A program made the position numbers and the translations under genes. A stretch of 42,655 nt of DNA from Anabaena minutissima FACHB-250 (GTDB taxonomy: Bacteria; Cyanobacteriota; Cyanobacteriia; Cyanobacteriales; Nostocaceae): contig NZ_JACJRG010000046.1 of the NCBI RefSeq assembly GCF_014697125.1, positions 1 to 42,655 on the forward strand. The letters run 5' to 3'. Of the stretch, positions 15,536 to 24,354 are shown one piece after another. The stretch's first letter is position 1. Each line of letters begins with the position of its first letter. The notes below the pieces were generated by a model. That model did not search any database. It was not told where the DNA came from and was given only the letters and a program-made list of their open reading frames with translations.

Positions 15536-16420
15536 TCACCTCTGCGTCCTCCAATCAATCTTATACTCCCGCTCCACTGCCACCAACAACTTCGACTGCA
15601 ACGAAGACAAATACGGTTTAGCTTGCTTCCCCAATCCCTGCAACAGCCAATCCACTGCTTCATCACGGCTGGCCACTTCATACAGTCGCCGCAACCGCAT
15701 ACATAACTGCTCCATGAATTTGCAATCTTCTTCCAGCAATTCCAGTGACTTCAGATGTTCTACTTTTGCTGTGTAATCACCGTCCCAGGTCTGGATTGAG
15801 CAACTATAATCCCCCACATAAGTAATCACACCCCAACAGCCGCTTTTCCCCCGCAACTCTGGATTATCTTTGGGCTGGATAACGCATATTTCTCCCAGGT
15901 AGTACGGATTGGGGACTTTGGTTTTCTCTCGGATTCTGTCTACAACATCCTTGACTACCCGACCTGAAGGAACTTTCCCGCCAGCTTGGTCTACTGCCTG
16001 CTCCCAAACGCTGGCTTGCTTATTCGGTTCTAACTCGGCTTTAGCTAAAGGGCGTAATTGACGTTCATTGGTCGGCATTGGAATTTGCCGACCAATGGTC
16101 GGCAAAAATTTCTGAATATTTTCATATACAGCAGTAGCCGAAATCTTCAAATATGCTGCATCACGGCTATATCCAAACCTGTCCTTGCAATACTCCTCAA
16201 ATGTTCGGTGCGTGGAACGGTACAGCCTGCGATCGCGCAACTCAGTCAATGCCTTACCCGCTTCATAAAATGCTCTCTCTACTTTTCGCTCCAGGTGCAG
16301 GCGATCGCGCTGTTCTTCTTCGGTTAACTCTGGTACTTCAACCGCCGCCACATCAATCGTTACTGATTGCGGATTATCCTTTGTCGGTTTTGGCTGCTTA
16401 CGAGATGGAGGTTTGTTCAT
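15536..16420 (-). CDS. Phage/plasmid-type DNA-binding (ParB-HTH-like) protein, 294 aa
   Basis: After a Pro/Lys-rich, disordered N-terminus (~35 residues), residues ~40-110 form the helical block LERKVERAFYEAGKALTELR, then RRLYRSTHRTFEEYCKDRFG and SRDAAYLKISATAVYENI. This pattern recurs in phage and plasmid proteins with a winged/HTH part resembling ParB-type domains. A conserved QLRPLAKAELEPNKQASVW and a GKVPSGRVVKDVVDRI follow. The C-terminal half (residues ~170-290) includes a beta-rich region with CWGVITYVGDYSCSI. It probably binds DNA in plasmid or phage maintenance. A strong Shine-Dalgarno (AGGTGG) lies 7 nt before the ATG, inside a small hairpin (16425-16445). Confidence 0.7.
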   Translation of the reverse strand: MNKPPSRKQPKPTKDNPQSVTIDVAAVEVPELTEEEQRDRLHLERKVERAFYEAGKALTELRDRRLYRSTHRTFEEYCKDRFGYSRDAAYLKISATAVYENIQKFLPTIGRQIPMPTNERQLRPLAKAELEPNKQASVWEQAVDQAGGKVPSGRVVKDVVDRIREKTKVPNPYYLGEICVIQPKDNPELRGKSGCWGVITYVGDYSCSIQTWDGDYTAKVEHLKSLELLEEDCKFMEQLCMRLRRLYEVASRDEAVDWLLQGLGKQAKPYLSSLQSKLLVAVEREYKIDWRTQR

Positions 16421-16424
16421 TGTT

Positions 16425-16445
16425 CCACCTCTTGCGTAAAGGTGG
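16425..16445 (-). promoter_or_regulatory. Hairpin that covers the Shine-Dalgarno of the 294-aa gene
   Basis: On the minus strand CCACCT, a 9-nt loop and AGGTGG form a 6-bp perfect stem. The AGGTGG half is the Shine-Dalgarno of the gene starting at 16420. Folding would hide the ribosome site, so translation may be conditional. Seen in sequence; effect inferred. Confidence 0.4.
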
Positions 16446-16498
16446 TTGAACCAGTATTTAGTTGTATGATCATGGCAAGTAATCTTATTTTACCTACT

Positions 16499-16528
16499 CC
16501 CCATCCTTTTACTGAGGTTGGGGTTTTT
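16499..16528 (+). terminator. Terminator-like hairpin
   Basis: CCCCATCC and GGTTGGGG can pair over 8 positions with one mismatch around a 9-nt loop, followed at once by TTTTT. It faces the plus strand, but no plus-strand gene precedes it, so it may end a small RNA or a transcript running antisense to the 294-aa gene leader. Confidence 0.4.
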
Positions 16529-16829
16529 ATTCTGTTTCTATCTTTGCATTTATGAGCGTTTGTAGGTTTACTCGACCGAACAAATTACCTTGTTTTCACC
16601 ACTTGTTAAATTTGCCCCAATCCAACACTATAAATGGGTCAACTGACTGTAGGTTGCAGATTGAAGATTCACCCCATAACTAAAGTTAGGGGCTTGGGAT
16701 TGATAGATTTTAGATTTTAGATTTATTGATTTTTCAATCTGCTGCTTCTCCAATCTTCTCGGTCATTAACTTAATTGCAATCCAACGTTTCATTTGCCAT
16801 TTGTAAAAATTATTAAAATCTCCTTCAAT

Positions 16830-17093
16830 ATGAAAACCACCAAAAAACCTGAACTTCTCTCTCTTAAAAAAGCCATCCCCCCACAGATACCACAAGAACT
16901 AATTGAGGATATCAATCCTTCACAACCAATCGTTGATCTAGAGCAATCTGTAGATATAGAAAGCCAAGCCACAGAATATCTGCAAAACTATACTCCAGTG
17001 CAAGACTACCCCACACTCCCATCTGCGGGTAACTCCGGCTGGCAAGCTTCCGATATTTGGCGCGAGTTGCGTGTTGATGGCTTCTGCGATTAA
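16830..17093 (+). CDS. Hypothetical protein, ~87 aa, proline-rich
   Basis: The ATG at 16830 (MKTTKKPELLSLKKA) is preferred; the frame is open from 16794 but the extra residues are not typical. The peptide is hydrophilic with many Pro, Gln and Glu and no clear helix-rich core; it ends with SAGNSGWQASDIWRELRVDG. No family is recognised. It precedes the membrane protein gene by 35 bp on the same strand. Confidence 0.55.
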   Translation: MKTTKKPELLSLKKAIPPQIPQELIEDINPSQPIVDLEQSVDIESQATEYLQNYTPVQDYPTLPSAGNSGWQASDIWRELRVDGFCD

Positions 17094-17128
17094 TTGCTTC
17101 AAGTTTAGTTATACATAACCGCAAATCA

Positions 17129-17428
17129 ATGGATGGTTTTTTTTGGAGTGCAATACTTCTGTGGGGAGCAATGTCTGCTGTGCAAGCCCGACTGTTGAGG
17201 TATCGCCTGGGTCTTGCTTGGGGCTGGTGGACTGTAGCTAATATGTTGGCTTTTACTGTCGGTTTCTTCTTCGCTGCTTTGGTAACTTTCTCTGTCCTGT
17301 TGTCCTTCAGTTGGGATCTTCTCAAAACCAAAGATATCGCTATTCTACTCGGTCTTTTCACCATCATCTTAGCTGGTTTCGCTGTTCTCACTCAATGGTT
17401 GTTACTCAAAAGACAAGGTATTAATTGA
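17129..17428 (+). CDS. Small integral membrane protein, three spans
   Basis: The 99-aa sequence has a short hydrophobic first segment (FFWSAILLWGAMSAV), a second (WWTVANMLAFTVGFFFAALV, running on into VTFSVLLSF) and a third (IAILLGLFTIILAGFAVL), with a basic loop between the first two (QARLLRYRLG) and a basic tail (LLLKRQGIN). No family is recognised. No signal sequence is needed. It may be co-transcribed with the small gene before it. Confidence 0.62.
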   Translation: MDGFFWSAILLWGAMSAVQARLLRYRLGLAWGWWTVANMLAFTVGFFFAALVTFSVLLSFSWDLLKTKDIAILLGLFTIILAGFAVLTQWLLLKRQGIN

Positions 17429-17980
17429 TTGATTAAATAATTCGCTATTTGCTACTTTTCGCAATTGTCTATCAAAAGATTTATCTTCAGCACCTACTTA
17501 CATCATAAAATTGTCAATCACGCAACTATCTTTTTGTTGATTTTCCTGAATTTTGGGCTGCACCAAATATTTTTGGGCAAAAAGTTTTAACTATCTTTCT
17601 GAATCGCTTTCTGATAATATGTCTCACTAGTTTTAGCAAATAGAATTCAGAATTTAGGAGTCAGAATAAATTGCCGAAATATCTTCTTTACATCCAGATG
17701 CTTTTCCATAGGCAATATTATCACCGCTAATAGCTCGATAAATCATGTAGCTTTAGTTTATAAAATTCTTTTTGTTTATGTCTTCTGTGCCTATAGGAAT
17801 CATATTGAATTTCTGAAAAACTAAATTGGCTAAAAGCTCACCATGCAAAGGTTTGTTATTCAGTATCTTTAGTAAGATTCAAGTATGATTCCTATATGTT
17901 ATTATTCTTATGTAATAAGTTATATGTTAGCTAGAATATTTTTTTACCAATTGATTAATTATTATTAAATTTTCATCTCT
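17429..17980. other. Intergenic region (552 bp) with repeat remnant and inverted repeat
   Basis: No convincing gene is seen. At ~17641-17670 there is a GAATTCAGAATTTAGGAGTC tract, followed by AGAATAAA, related to the one at ~28768. From 17792 to 17896 a 13-bp perfect inverted repeat flanks ~80 bp. The rest is AT-rich. It may hold the promoter of the acetyltransferase gene at 17981. Confidence 0.45.
17792..17896. repeat. 13-bp inverted repeat pair ahead of the GNAT gene
   Basis: TATAGGAATCATA (17792-17804) and its exact reverse complement TATGATTCCTATA (17884-17896) lie 79 bp apart. Both arms are perfect. This could be a MITE end pair or a pair of regulator sites; the spacing is far from one helical turn. 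It lies 85 bp upstream of the acetyltransferase start. Confidence 0.55.
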
Positions 17981-18442
17981 ATGACACAGACTAATTTATT
18001 ATTATCACCTAGGTATACTTTTAGAAAAGCCAAGACCCGTGATATTTGGTTGATTGTATTTTTAATTTTTAAAGCTCGACTCGACCCAACACAGATGAAC
18101 TGGCAGCAATTTTTAGTAATTGAATATCATGGTCATTTAGTAGCATTTGGACAACTACGGAATTATCCTCTTGCACAAGAGTTAGGCAGTTTATATGTAG
18201 CACCATATTTTAGAAATCAAGGACTAGGAACTTTTTTAATCAAAAAATTAATAACTCAAGCTAATCGACCTCTTTATCTAAAATGCTTAACAAAAGAACT
18301 AATGATTTTTTATCTAAAAAGATGTTTTACAATAGTTGATTATGATGATTTACCAGATTCACTTAAATCCAAGTTTTTTTTATCCCAATTAAGGCAAAAA
18401 ATTTTTAAGAACTTTGTAGTTTTTATGAAATATAAAATTTAA
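17981..18442 (+). CDS. GNAT-family N-acetyltransferase
   Basis: The 153-aa product has the GNAT core: an N-terminal beta/alpha region, the strand-loop HLVAFGQLRNYPLA, then the acetyl-CoA site ELGSLYVAPYFRNQGLGTFL, which fits V..xxRxxGxG, followed by helix LIKKLITQA. The N-terminus (TFRKAKTRDIWLIVFL) matches the usual start of the fold. The C-terminal half is basic and AT-rich and may bind an RNA or a peptide. Such proteins acetylate amines of proteins or metabolites; the substrate is unknown. It is 28 bp ahead of the TPS gene on the same strand, so they may be co-transcribed. Confidence 0.85.
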   Translation: MTQTNLLLSPRYTFRKAKTRDIWLIVFLIFKARLDPTQMNWQQFLVIEYHGHLVAFGQLRNYPLAQELGSLYVAPYFRNQGLGTFLIKKLITQANRPLYLKCLTKELMIFYLKRCFTIVDYDDLPDSLKSKFFLSQLRQKIFKNFVVFMKYKI

Positions 18443-18470
18443 CTACACTACACTAAATACAATAACTTCG

Positions 18471-20915
18471 ATGATGAAGTACAGATATTATCGCTTGTTG
18501 AAAATTACTGCTATTGTTTTAGCCTACAATATATCTACTATTTTTCCATCTCAATCTCAAATTATTCCAGACACCACATTACCTAATAATACCCAGATAA
18601 AATTAGATAATAATTCTATTTTTATAGAAAATGGAACTAAAAATGGAGGGAATTTATTTCATAGTTTTAAAGAGTTTTCTGTCTCTAATGGGATATCTGC
18701 TTATTTTAACAATTCATCAGATGTTCAAAATATTATAAGCCGAGTCACTGGTAATTCCGTTTCTAGTATTGATGGACTGATTCATGCTAACGGTTCAGCA
18801 AATCTATTTTTAATCAATCCTAATGGAGTTGTTTTTGGTCAAAATGCCCAGCTAAATATTGGTGGTTCATTCATTGGCAGTACTGCAAACAGCATCAAAT
18901 TTGCGGATGGCTTTGAGTTCATAGTTAGTAAACCCCAAGTTCCACCGATACTTACTATCAGCACACCTATCGGACTACAATTTAGGAGCAACCCTCAAGC
19001 AATCCGTGTCGAAGGAATAGGACACAACTTGATTGGTTCACCATTCTCTCCCGCAATCGGACGGAGTAACTTAATAGGTTTGCGAGTCCTGCAAACCAGG
19101 ACAATAGCATTGGTTGGGGGGAATATAATTTCAAACGGCGGCATGATAGTAGCTGAAGGTGGACGGGTTGAACTAGGCAGCGTGGGAAATAATAGTTTTG
19201 TCAACCTAGTACAAACTTCCTCCGGCTGGAATTTATCTTATGACAATACAACTTCTTTTCAGGACATTCAACTATCAAAACGCTCTCTAGTTGATGCTAG
19301 TGGCCTTGATAGCGGTTCCGTACAAGTACAAGGGCGAAATATCAGACTTAATGATGGTTCTGTAATTTTAATTCAAAACCAAGGATTAACAACAGGAGGC
19401 AAAATAGGCATAAATGCCTCTAACTCTTTAGACATAAGTGGTACTGATCCAATTGCTAGGATTGCTGGTAGCTTACGGAATGAAACTTTAGGATTTGGTA
19501 AAGCTGGAGACATAATAATATCAACTCAAAGGCTAACCCTTCAAGATGGAGGGCAGATAAATTCTTTGACTTTTAGCCCTGCCAAAAGCGGCGACGTAAT
19601 CGTGAATGCTTCTGATTCCGTGAATGTAGTCGGGTTTTCACCTCGCAATCCTGCTATTTCTAGCCTGATTAGTGCTGGAACATTTAGCTCAGGTGATTCT
19701 GGCAGCATTCTGATTTCAACGCCACAACTGATTGCTACAAATGGTGGTTCAATAGGAGTTCCAACATTAGGCTTTGGTAGAGGAGGAAATTTGACAATCA
19801 ATGCAACTGACTTCGTAATGATAGAAGGGTATGCACCATATACATTTCAGTCAAGCGTTCTATCTGCTACATCCACTAATACAGGTAATGCAGGTGATTT
19901 AACAATTAATACATCAAAATTGATAGTACGAGATGGTGCTAAAATTGACTCTTCTACTATTGCAAGCGGTCATGGTGGAAGTATTACTATCAATGCTTCC
20001 AATTCCGTAGACATAGAAGGCACAACACCTAATTCTCCAAACTCTACCTCAGTAACTTCTTCTGCTAATATTGAGTCTCAAGTTGTACAAAATTTTTTAA
20101 ACCTGGCCCCCATTCCTTCAGGAAACTCAGGAGACATTGCTATTAGTACTCCTGTTTTAAACATTACGGGTAATGCTCTAGTCTCCGTCCGAAACCAAGG
20201 CACGGGAAACGCTGGAACTATCAACATCACTGCAAACAGAATTAACGTTGCTAATGATGGAAGTATCACCGCAGCCACCAAATCAGGTGAAGGGGGGAAT
20301 CTTTTTGTTAACACCCAAAATCTACTATTAGATAACAGCACCATCACTACAACCGCCAGTGGCAACGGCAACGGCGGCAACATCAATATCAACGCCAGTG
20401 TGATCGCTGCCTCCAACAACAGCAGTATTACAGCTAATGCCTTTGAAGGACGTGGCGGCAATATTCAAATCAACACCAAAGGACTTTTTCTATCCCCTGA
20501 CAGCCAAATTACAGCCAGTTCAGAGAGAGGAATTAATGGCACAGTGCAAATCAATGCAGATACTTCTTTAAATGACGTTACAGCCAAACCAGAAATAGTC
20601 TTACAAACACCTGAGATTACCTCAATTTGTCAGGGAAGGTCGAGTGGAAACAGTGAATTCGTTATCACTGGCACTGGTGGTTTAGCACCCAATCCAGAAA
20701 ATTTACCAGATACTCAATCAACATGGCAGAGAAACTCTCACGAGAAAAGTTCACAATTCACAACATCACCTGATACTACAGAAATTGTAGAAGCCCAAGG
20801 ATGGGTCAAAAACCCTGATGGCTCAGTCACACTCACCGCCCAAGCCAATATAGTTAACCCTGATGCAACTCAATCTGCTAACTCTTGTAACTCTGACAGA
20901 AACAGCACAGGCTAA
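18471..20915 (+). CDS. Filamentous haemagglutinin (TPS) domain exoprotein
   Basis: The 814-aa protein carries a signal peptide (first ~30 residues, ending SQSQ) and the N-terminal two-partner-secretion domain. The motif NPNGVVFGQNAQL starts at residue ~116 (NPNG at 116-119). The rest is a repetitive beta-helix rich in Asn, Gly and Ser (patterns such as GSITINASNSVDI and GNAGTINITANR), as in TpsA exoproteins. The N-terminal domain normally binds a TpsB outer-membrane transporter, which is not in the window. A C-terminal Cys-containing region (TSICQGRSSGNSEFVITGTG) follows. The stop overlaps the start of the TPR-CHAT gene (TAATG), so the two are coupled. Two ATGs (18471, 18474) are possible. 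Confidence 0.92.
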   Translation: MMKYRYYRLLKITAIVLAYNISTIFPSQSQIIPDTTLPNNTQIKLDNNSIFIENGTKNGGNLFHSFKEFSVSNGISAYFNNSSDVQNIISRVTGNSVSSIDGLIHANGSANLFLINPNGVVFGQNAQLNIGGSFIGSTANSIKFADGFEFIVSKPQVPPILTISTPIGLQFRSNPQAIRVEGIGHNLIGSPFSPAIGRSNLIGLRVLQTRTIALVGGNIISNGGMIVAEGGRVELGSVGNNSFVNLVQTSSGWNLSYDNTTSFQDIQLSKRSLVDASGLDSGSVQVQGRNIRLNDGSVILIQNQGLTTGGKIGINASNSLDISGTDPIARIAGSLRNETLGFGKAGDIIISTQRLTLQDGGQINSLTFSPAKSGDVIVNASDSVNVVGFSPRNPAISSLISAGTFSSGDSGSILISTPQLIATNGGSIGVPTLGFGRGGNLTINATDFVMIEGYAPYTFQSSVLSATSTNTGNAGDLTINTSKLIVRDGAKIDSSTIASGHGGSITINASNSVDIEGTTPNSPNSTSVTSSANIESQVVQNFLNLAPIPSGNSGDIAISTPVLNITGNALVSVRNQGTGNAGTINITANRINVANDGSITAATKSGEGGNLFVNTQNLLLDNSTITTTASGNGNGGNININASVIAASNNSSITANAFEGRGGNIQINTKGLFLSPDSQITASSERGINGTVQINADTSLNDVTAKPEIVLQTPEITSICQGRSSGNSEFVITGTGGLAPNPENLPDTQSTWQRNSHEKSSQFTTSPDTTEIVEAQGWVKNPDGSVTLTAQANIVNPDATQSANSCNSDRNSTG

Positions 20916-23362
20916 TGATTAAAAATCGATATATACGGAAATATCTGCTCATAGGCATTACTAGTTTTTTGATAGTTATCAGTCAGCCATTAGTCTTACT
21001 AGCACAAGTTAGTAGTAACCCACTACAACAAGCAGAAATATTCGTCCAAAGAGGACAAGAACAATTAAATCAAGGTCAAGCATCTGAGGCATTGCAAAGT
21101 TGGCAACAAGCAACGCAAATTTATCGTCAATTAAAAGATGATGAAGGAATTACAGGCAGTCTCATTAATCAAAGTGTTGCATTACAATCTTTAGGTTTAT
21201 CTCCTCGTGCCTGCAATATTCTGGTAGAAGCTTTAAAATTAAACTCTGGAATCTGTGATACATCCTCGAGACAAGCTAATGAAGAAGCACAACTGCTAGC
21301 CATTTTTGAGAAACAAACACCTTCATCTGTAAATCTGTTAGGATTGCAGAATTTAGGGAATATTTTACGTAGATTAGGAAAACTTTCGGAATCAGAAAAA
21401 GTTCTACAAACCACTCTACTGCTGTCTCAACAAACATCTAACTTTGACAACAGTTCAGTTTTATTAAGCTTAGGTAATACCAAGTTTGCTTTTTATAAAC
21501 AATTGAAAGATAAGTATGTTCAAATAGAAGAACCAGCTTTTCAAAAAACTATATTTAATGTAATTGAACAAAAAGCCTTAGAAGCAACTGACATATATCA
21601 GCAAATTATTCATACTGAACATACATCTACTAGCGTAAAATTACAATCTCTACTTCAAAAATTAAATTTACTTTTAGACTTTAGTAAACGGTCAAACAAT
21701 AATCAATATGAAAATCAAATTAAAGCCATTGTAAGTATTTTATCAAACAACTCTTCATTTTTTGATAAAATATCAGCTAGTGAATCTATTTATGCTCGTC
21801 TGAATTTTGCTAATAGCCTGAATAAAATTCCCGACAAGAATTTACATTTATTAGCTATTAAATATGCGTCAAATGCTTTGAAAACAGCTAATCATCTCCA
21901 AAATAAGAGATTAATTTCATATAGTTTAGGAACACTAGGCAAATTAAAACCAGAACAAGCCGAGACTTACTTCCTACAAGCACTAAGTTTAGCCCAATCT
22001 GTTCAAGATGGGAATATTGCTTACCAATGGCAACAACAACTAGGTAATCTATACAAGCAACAAAGAGATTATAGTAAAGCCATTAAATACTACAATGCAG
22101 CAGTAGAAAATTGGAGTAATATTCGAGATAATCTTTTGTTGAGTAATGTAGACTTGCAGTTTTCTTTTTATGAAAATATAGAACCTGTGTATCGAGATTA
22201 TCTTTGGTTGCTCTTGGCTAGTCCTAATCCTAACTTGAAAAAGGTAGTTCAAACCTATGAAAAACTGCAATTAGCCGAACTAGAGAACTATCTTGGCTGT
22301 GGTAAACTTGACTTTATTTCTGTAAGTAATCTGAAAAACTTACCCAATAAGCCAGCAATCATTAATATTATCGATTTAGGTGATCACATAGAAGTAATTA
22401 TGCAATCATCTGACGATTCTCTACATCGTCACTCTGTAGATAGTAAAACCATCAAAAATGATGTTCAAAGTTTTTTAGAGAGTTTGCAAGCTCAGAACTT
22501 GGCTGCTACTCAAGAGCCTACTATTCTCTCTTATTCCCAAACTCTCTATCAGCAACTTATTGCACCTATCAAGAAATATCTTCCATCTGATGGAACACTG
22601 CTTTTTACCCTTGATAAATCCTTCCAAAGTATTCCTATGAGTTTGCTGCATGATGGCAAAGATTATTTAATCCAGCATTACAGTATTGCAACAACATCAG
22701 GTTCTCGAATCCGACCCCCTAAATTCTTGACTGAAAAACAATTAAAAGCTTTGATTGCTGGACTATCTAAAACTAGTCCCAGTTTTAATGCTCCTAATGC
22801 ACCACAAGATTTAAAACCTTTACCTGAAGTTGTCAAAGAAGCATTCGATGTCAAACAACAAACCAGGGAGTCCACCAAATTGCTCAATGAGGATTTTACA
22901 AGTCTTAGATTTCGACAAGAATTGAAAGCAGCTAAATTTCCTATTGTTCATGTTACTACCCACGGTCAATTTAGTTCTGACCCTGAACGCACCGTACTCC
23001 TAGCTTGGGATAAACCTATTAATATTCGAGAATTTGATGGTTGGCTGAAGGTACAAAACAATCAAGACCCTATCGAATTGTTAGTTTTGAGTGCCTGCCA
23101 AACTGCTAAAGGTAACAAACGCTCTACCTTGGGCATCGCTGGTGTTGCTGCACAAGCTGGCGCACGTTCTACCGTTGCTAGCTTGTGGTTGGTCGATGCT
23201 GAATCTACATCTATGCTGGTCGAAGAATTCTACAAAGGTCTCAACAACAACCTTACTAAAGCAGAAGCTCTCCGACAAGCACAATTGAGCTTACTATCAA
23301 ATCCTCAGTACCAACATCCTTATTACTGGGCAGGATTTATTCTCGTTGGTAGTTGGCTTTGA
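20915..23362 (+). CDS. Exported TPR-CHAT protease-like protein
   Basis: The 815-aa protein has an N-terminal signal peptide (residues ~10-31, hydrophobic IGITSFLIVISQPLVLL) and several TPRs: one near residues 35-75 (QAEIFVQRGQEQLNQGQ), others around 140-170 and 340-400. The CHAT caspase-fold domain fills the last ~320 residues. The catalytic pair is present: His683 in HVTTHGQF and Cys728 in LSACQTA. CHAT proteases are proteolytic effectors, here probably periplasmic or exported. The start codon overlaps the TPS exoprotein stop, so the substrate may be that exoprotein or its partner; this is inference. It is convergent with the Fn3/TPR gene, whose last 40 nt overlap this frame. Confidence 0.92.
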   Translation: MIKNRYIRKYLLIGITSFLIVISQPLVLLAQVSSNPLQQAEIFVQRGQEQLNQGQASEALQSWQQATQIYRQLKDDEGITGSLINQSVALQSLGLSPRACNILVEALKLNSGICDTSSRQANEEAQLLAIFEKQTPSSVNLLGLQNLGNILRRLGKLSESEKVLQTTLLLSQQTSNFDNSSVLLSLGNTKFAFYKQLKDKYVQIEEPAFQKTIFNVIEQKALEATDIYQQIIHTEHTSTSVKLQSLLQKLNLLLDFSKRSNNNQYENQIKAIVSILSNNSSFFDKISASESIYARLNFANSLNKIPDKNLHLLAIKYASNALKTANHLQNKRLISYSLGTLGKLKPEQAETYFLQALSLAQSVQDGNIAYQWQQQLGNLYKQQRDYSKAIKYYNAAVENWSNIRDNLLLSNVDLQFSFYENIEPVYRDYLWLLLASPNPNLKKVVQTYEKLQLAELENYLGCGKLDFISVSNLKNLPNKPAIINIIDLGDHIEVIMQSSDDSLHRHSVDSKTIKNDVQSFLESLQAQNLAATQEPTILSYSQTLYQQLIAPIKKYLPSDGTLLFTLDKSFQSIPMSLLHDGKDYLIQHYSIATTSGSRIRPPKFLTEKQLKALIAGLSKTSPSFNAPNAPQDLKPLPEVVKEAFDVKQQTRESTKLLNEDFTSLRFRQELKAAKFPIVHVTTHGQFSSDPERTVLLAWDKPINIREFDGWLKVQNNQDPIELLVLSACQTAKGNKRSTLGIAGVAAQAGARSTVASLWLVDAESTSMLVEEFYKGLNNNLTKAEALRQAQLSLLSNPQYQHPYYWAGFILVGSWL

Positions 23363-24318
23363 GACAGCGCAAGCAAACGTTCCTGAGCCAGTGTTACTTC
23401 TTCCGAGTTCTTTTGAAATCTGGCTAGTTGAAGTGCTTTTATATATGCACTTTTTGCCTTTTCGGGCAACCATGCTTCTATATACCGATCGCCTAATATT
23501 CTATACACACTAGGATTGAAACTACCTGCTGCCACTCGCTCCTCCAACGTCTCAATTGTTTTATTGAGAATGCGTTTGGACATATAAATTGCATCTAAAT
23601 CAAGATAGGCTGCTTCGTCAGCCGACAATCCCAATTTCTTAATTTGTTCAACTGCCTGATTTATTTGTGTTACTTTTTCTTCACGTAACAAGTGTACAAC
23701 TAAACTATCATAACTGATCGGCTCTTTGCCTTTGTTTGCCATCACCACAATTCTAATCGCCGTACCGTATAATAATCCTGGTTGATCTTCAGGGTAGGCT
23801 AATGTTAATGTTGTGCCTTCTACCTCTTTCTCCCAACGCATATCTCCATTTCTCACTTGCACTGAGTAGCTAGTCGCTCCTGCCACAGCCGACCACGATA
23901 TTAAAGGCCTATTCTCTATCAATATATGGCCGTAGGGTTGAATGATACTTGGTACGTTATCATCTTCACCTGGCCCCTTGCGATTTGGGCAGTCTTGTCG
24001 GTTTATTGGTGTACATCTTCGCCTCGTGCTAGTTTCTGGCGAAGTACAAATTGATGCTGCTTTGTACAATCCCGACTGAAGGTTGATAAATTTTTGGTTA
24101 GAGTAACATATTACTAGTGCATTATCATTAACTTCAATTTCATCTGCTTCGCAAATTTGTCTACTTTTAAGAGATTTGATTACCCGCCCTATTGGTTTGA
24201 TACAACTACCACTTGCTATTAGTGATTGAGCTTCTAACCCCCATACAATGCTTTCACATAGAAACGGTATGAACAAACCTACTAACATTATTGGGAGACT
24301 TACAAGCTTTTTCATCAT
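23323..24318 (-). CDS. Exported Fn3-like/TPR protein, 331 aa
   Basis: The protein starts with a signal peptide (MMKKLVSLPIMLVGLFIPF), then a Cys-rich region (residues ~38-110 with eight or so Cys, probably disulfide-linked), a fibronectin-like beta region (RPLISWSAVAGATSYSVQV at ~137-155) and C-terminal TPR-like helices (AYIKALQLARF, LAQERLLALSQ). Such proteins often sit beside the TPR-CHAT/TPS pairs of cyanobacteria. Its 3' end overlaps the CHAT gene by 40 bp on the opposite strand, so the two transcripts can form a duplex. It directly follows the kinase gene on the same strand with a 36-bp gap, so it may be its partner. Function is unknown. Confidence 0.75.
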   Translation of the reverse strand: MMKKLVSLPIMLVGLFIPFLCESIVWGLEAQSLIASGSCIKPIGRVIKSLKSRQICEADEIEVNDNALVICYSNQKFINLQSGLYKAASICTSPETSTRRRCTPINRQDCPNRKGPGEDDNVPSIIQPYGHILIENRPLISWSAVAGATSYSVQVRNGDMRWEKEVEGTTLTLAYPEDQPGLLYGTAIRIVVMANKGKEPISYDSLVVHLLREEKVTQINQAVEQIKKLGLSADEAAYLDLDAIYMSKRILNKTIETLEERVAAGSFNPSVYRILGDRYIEAWLPEKAKSAYIKALQLARFQKNSEEVTLAQERLLALSQSQLPTRINPAQ

Positions 24319-24354
24319 TGGTACTTAATTTTCAATATTCATAACAAAATCCTA

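Larger units (their letters stand above)
16421..16829. other. Intergenic stretch with two hairpins, no gene seen
   Basis: Besides the Shine-Dalgarno hairpin, two structures are seen. One is a plus-strand terminator-like stem (16499-16528). The other is a 21-nt hairpin at 16672-16692, CCCC..TAACT-AA-AGTTA..GGGG, not followed by a T run. Between 16700 and 16740 there is an AT-rich run of ATTTTAG units, a kind of filler common in Nostoc. No convincing reading frame, tRNA or promoter could be identified. Confidence 0.5.

Noticed and set aside
20078..20461. 127-codon minus-strand frame rich in Pro and Leu
   Set aside because: It is the complement of the repetitive TPS beta-helix; the Asn/Gly/Ser repeats give long open shadow frames.
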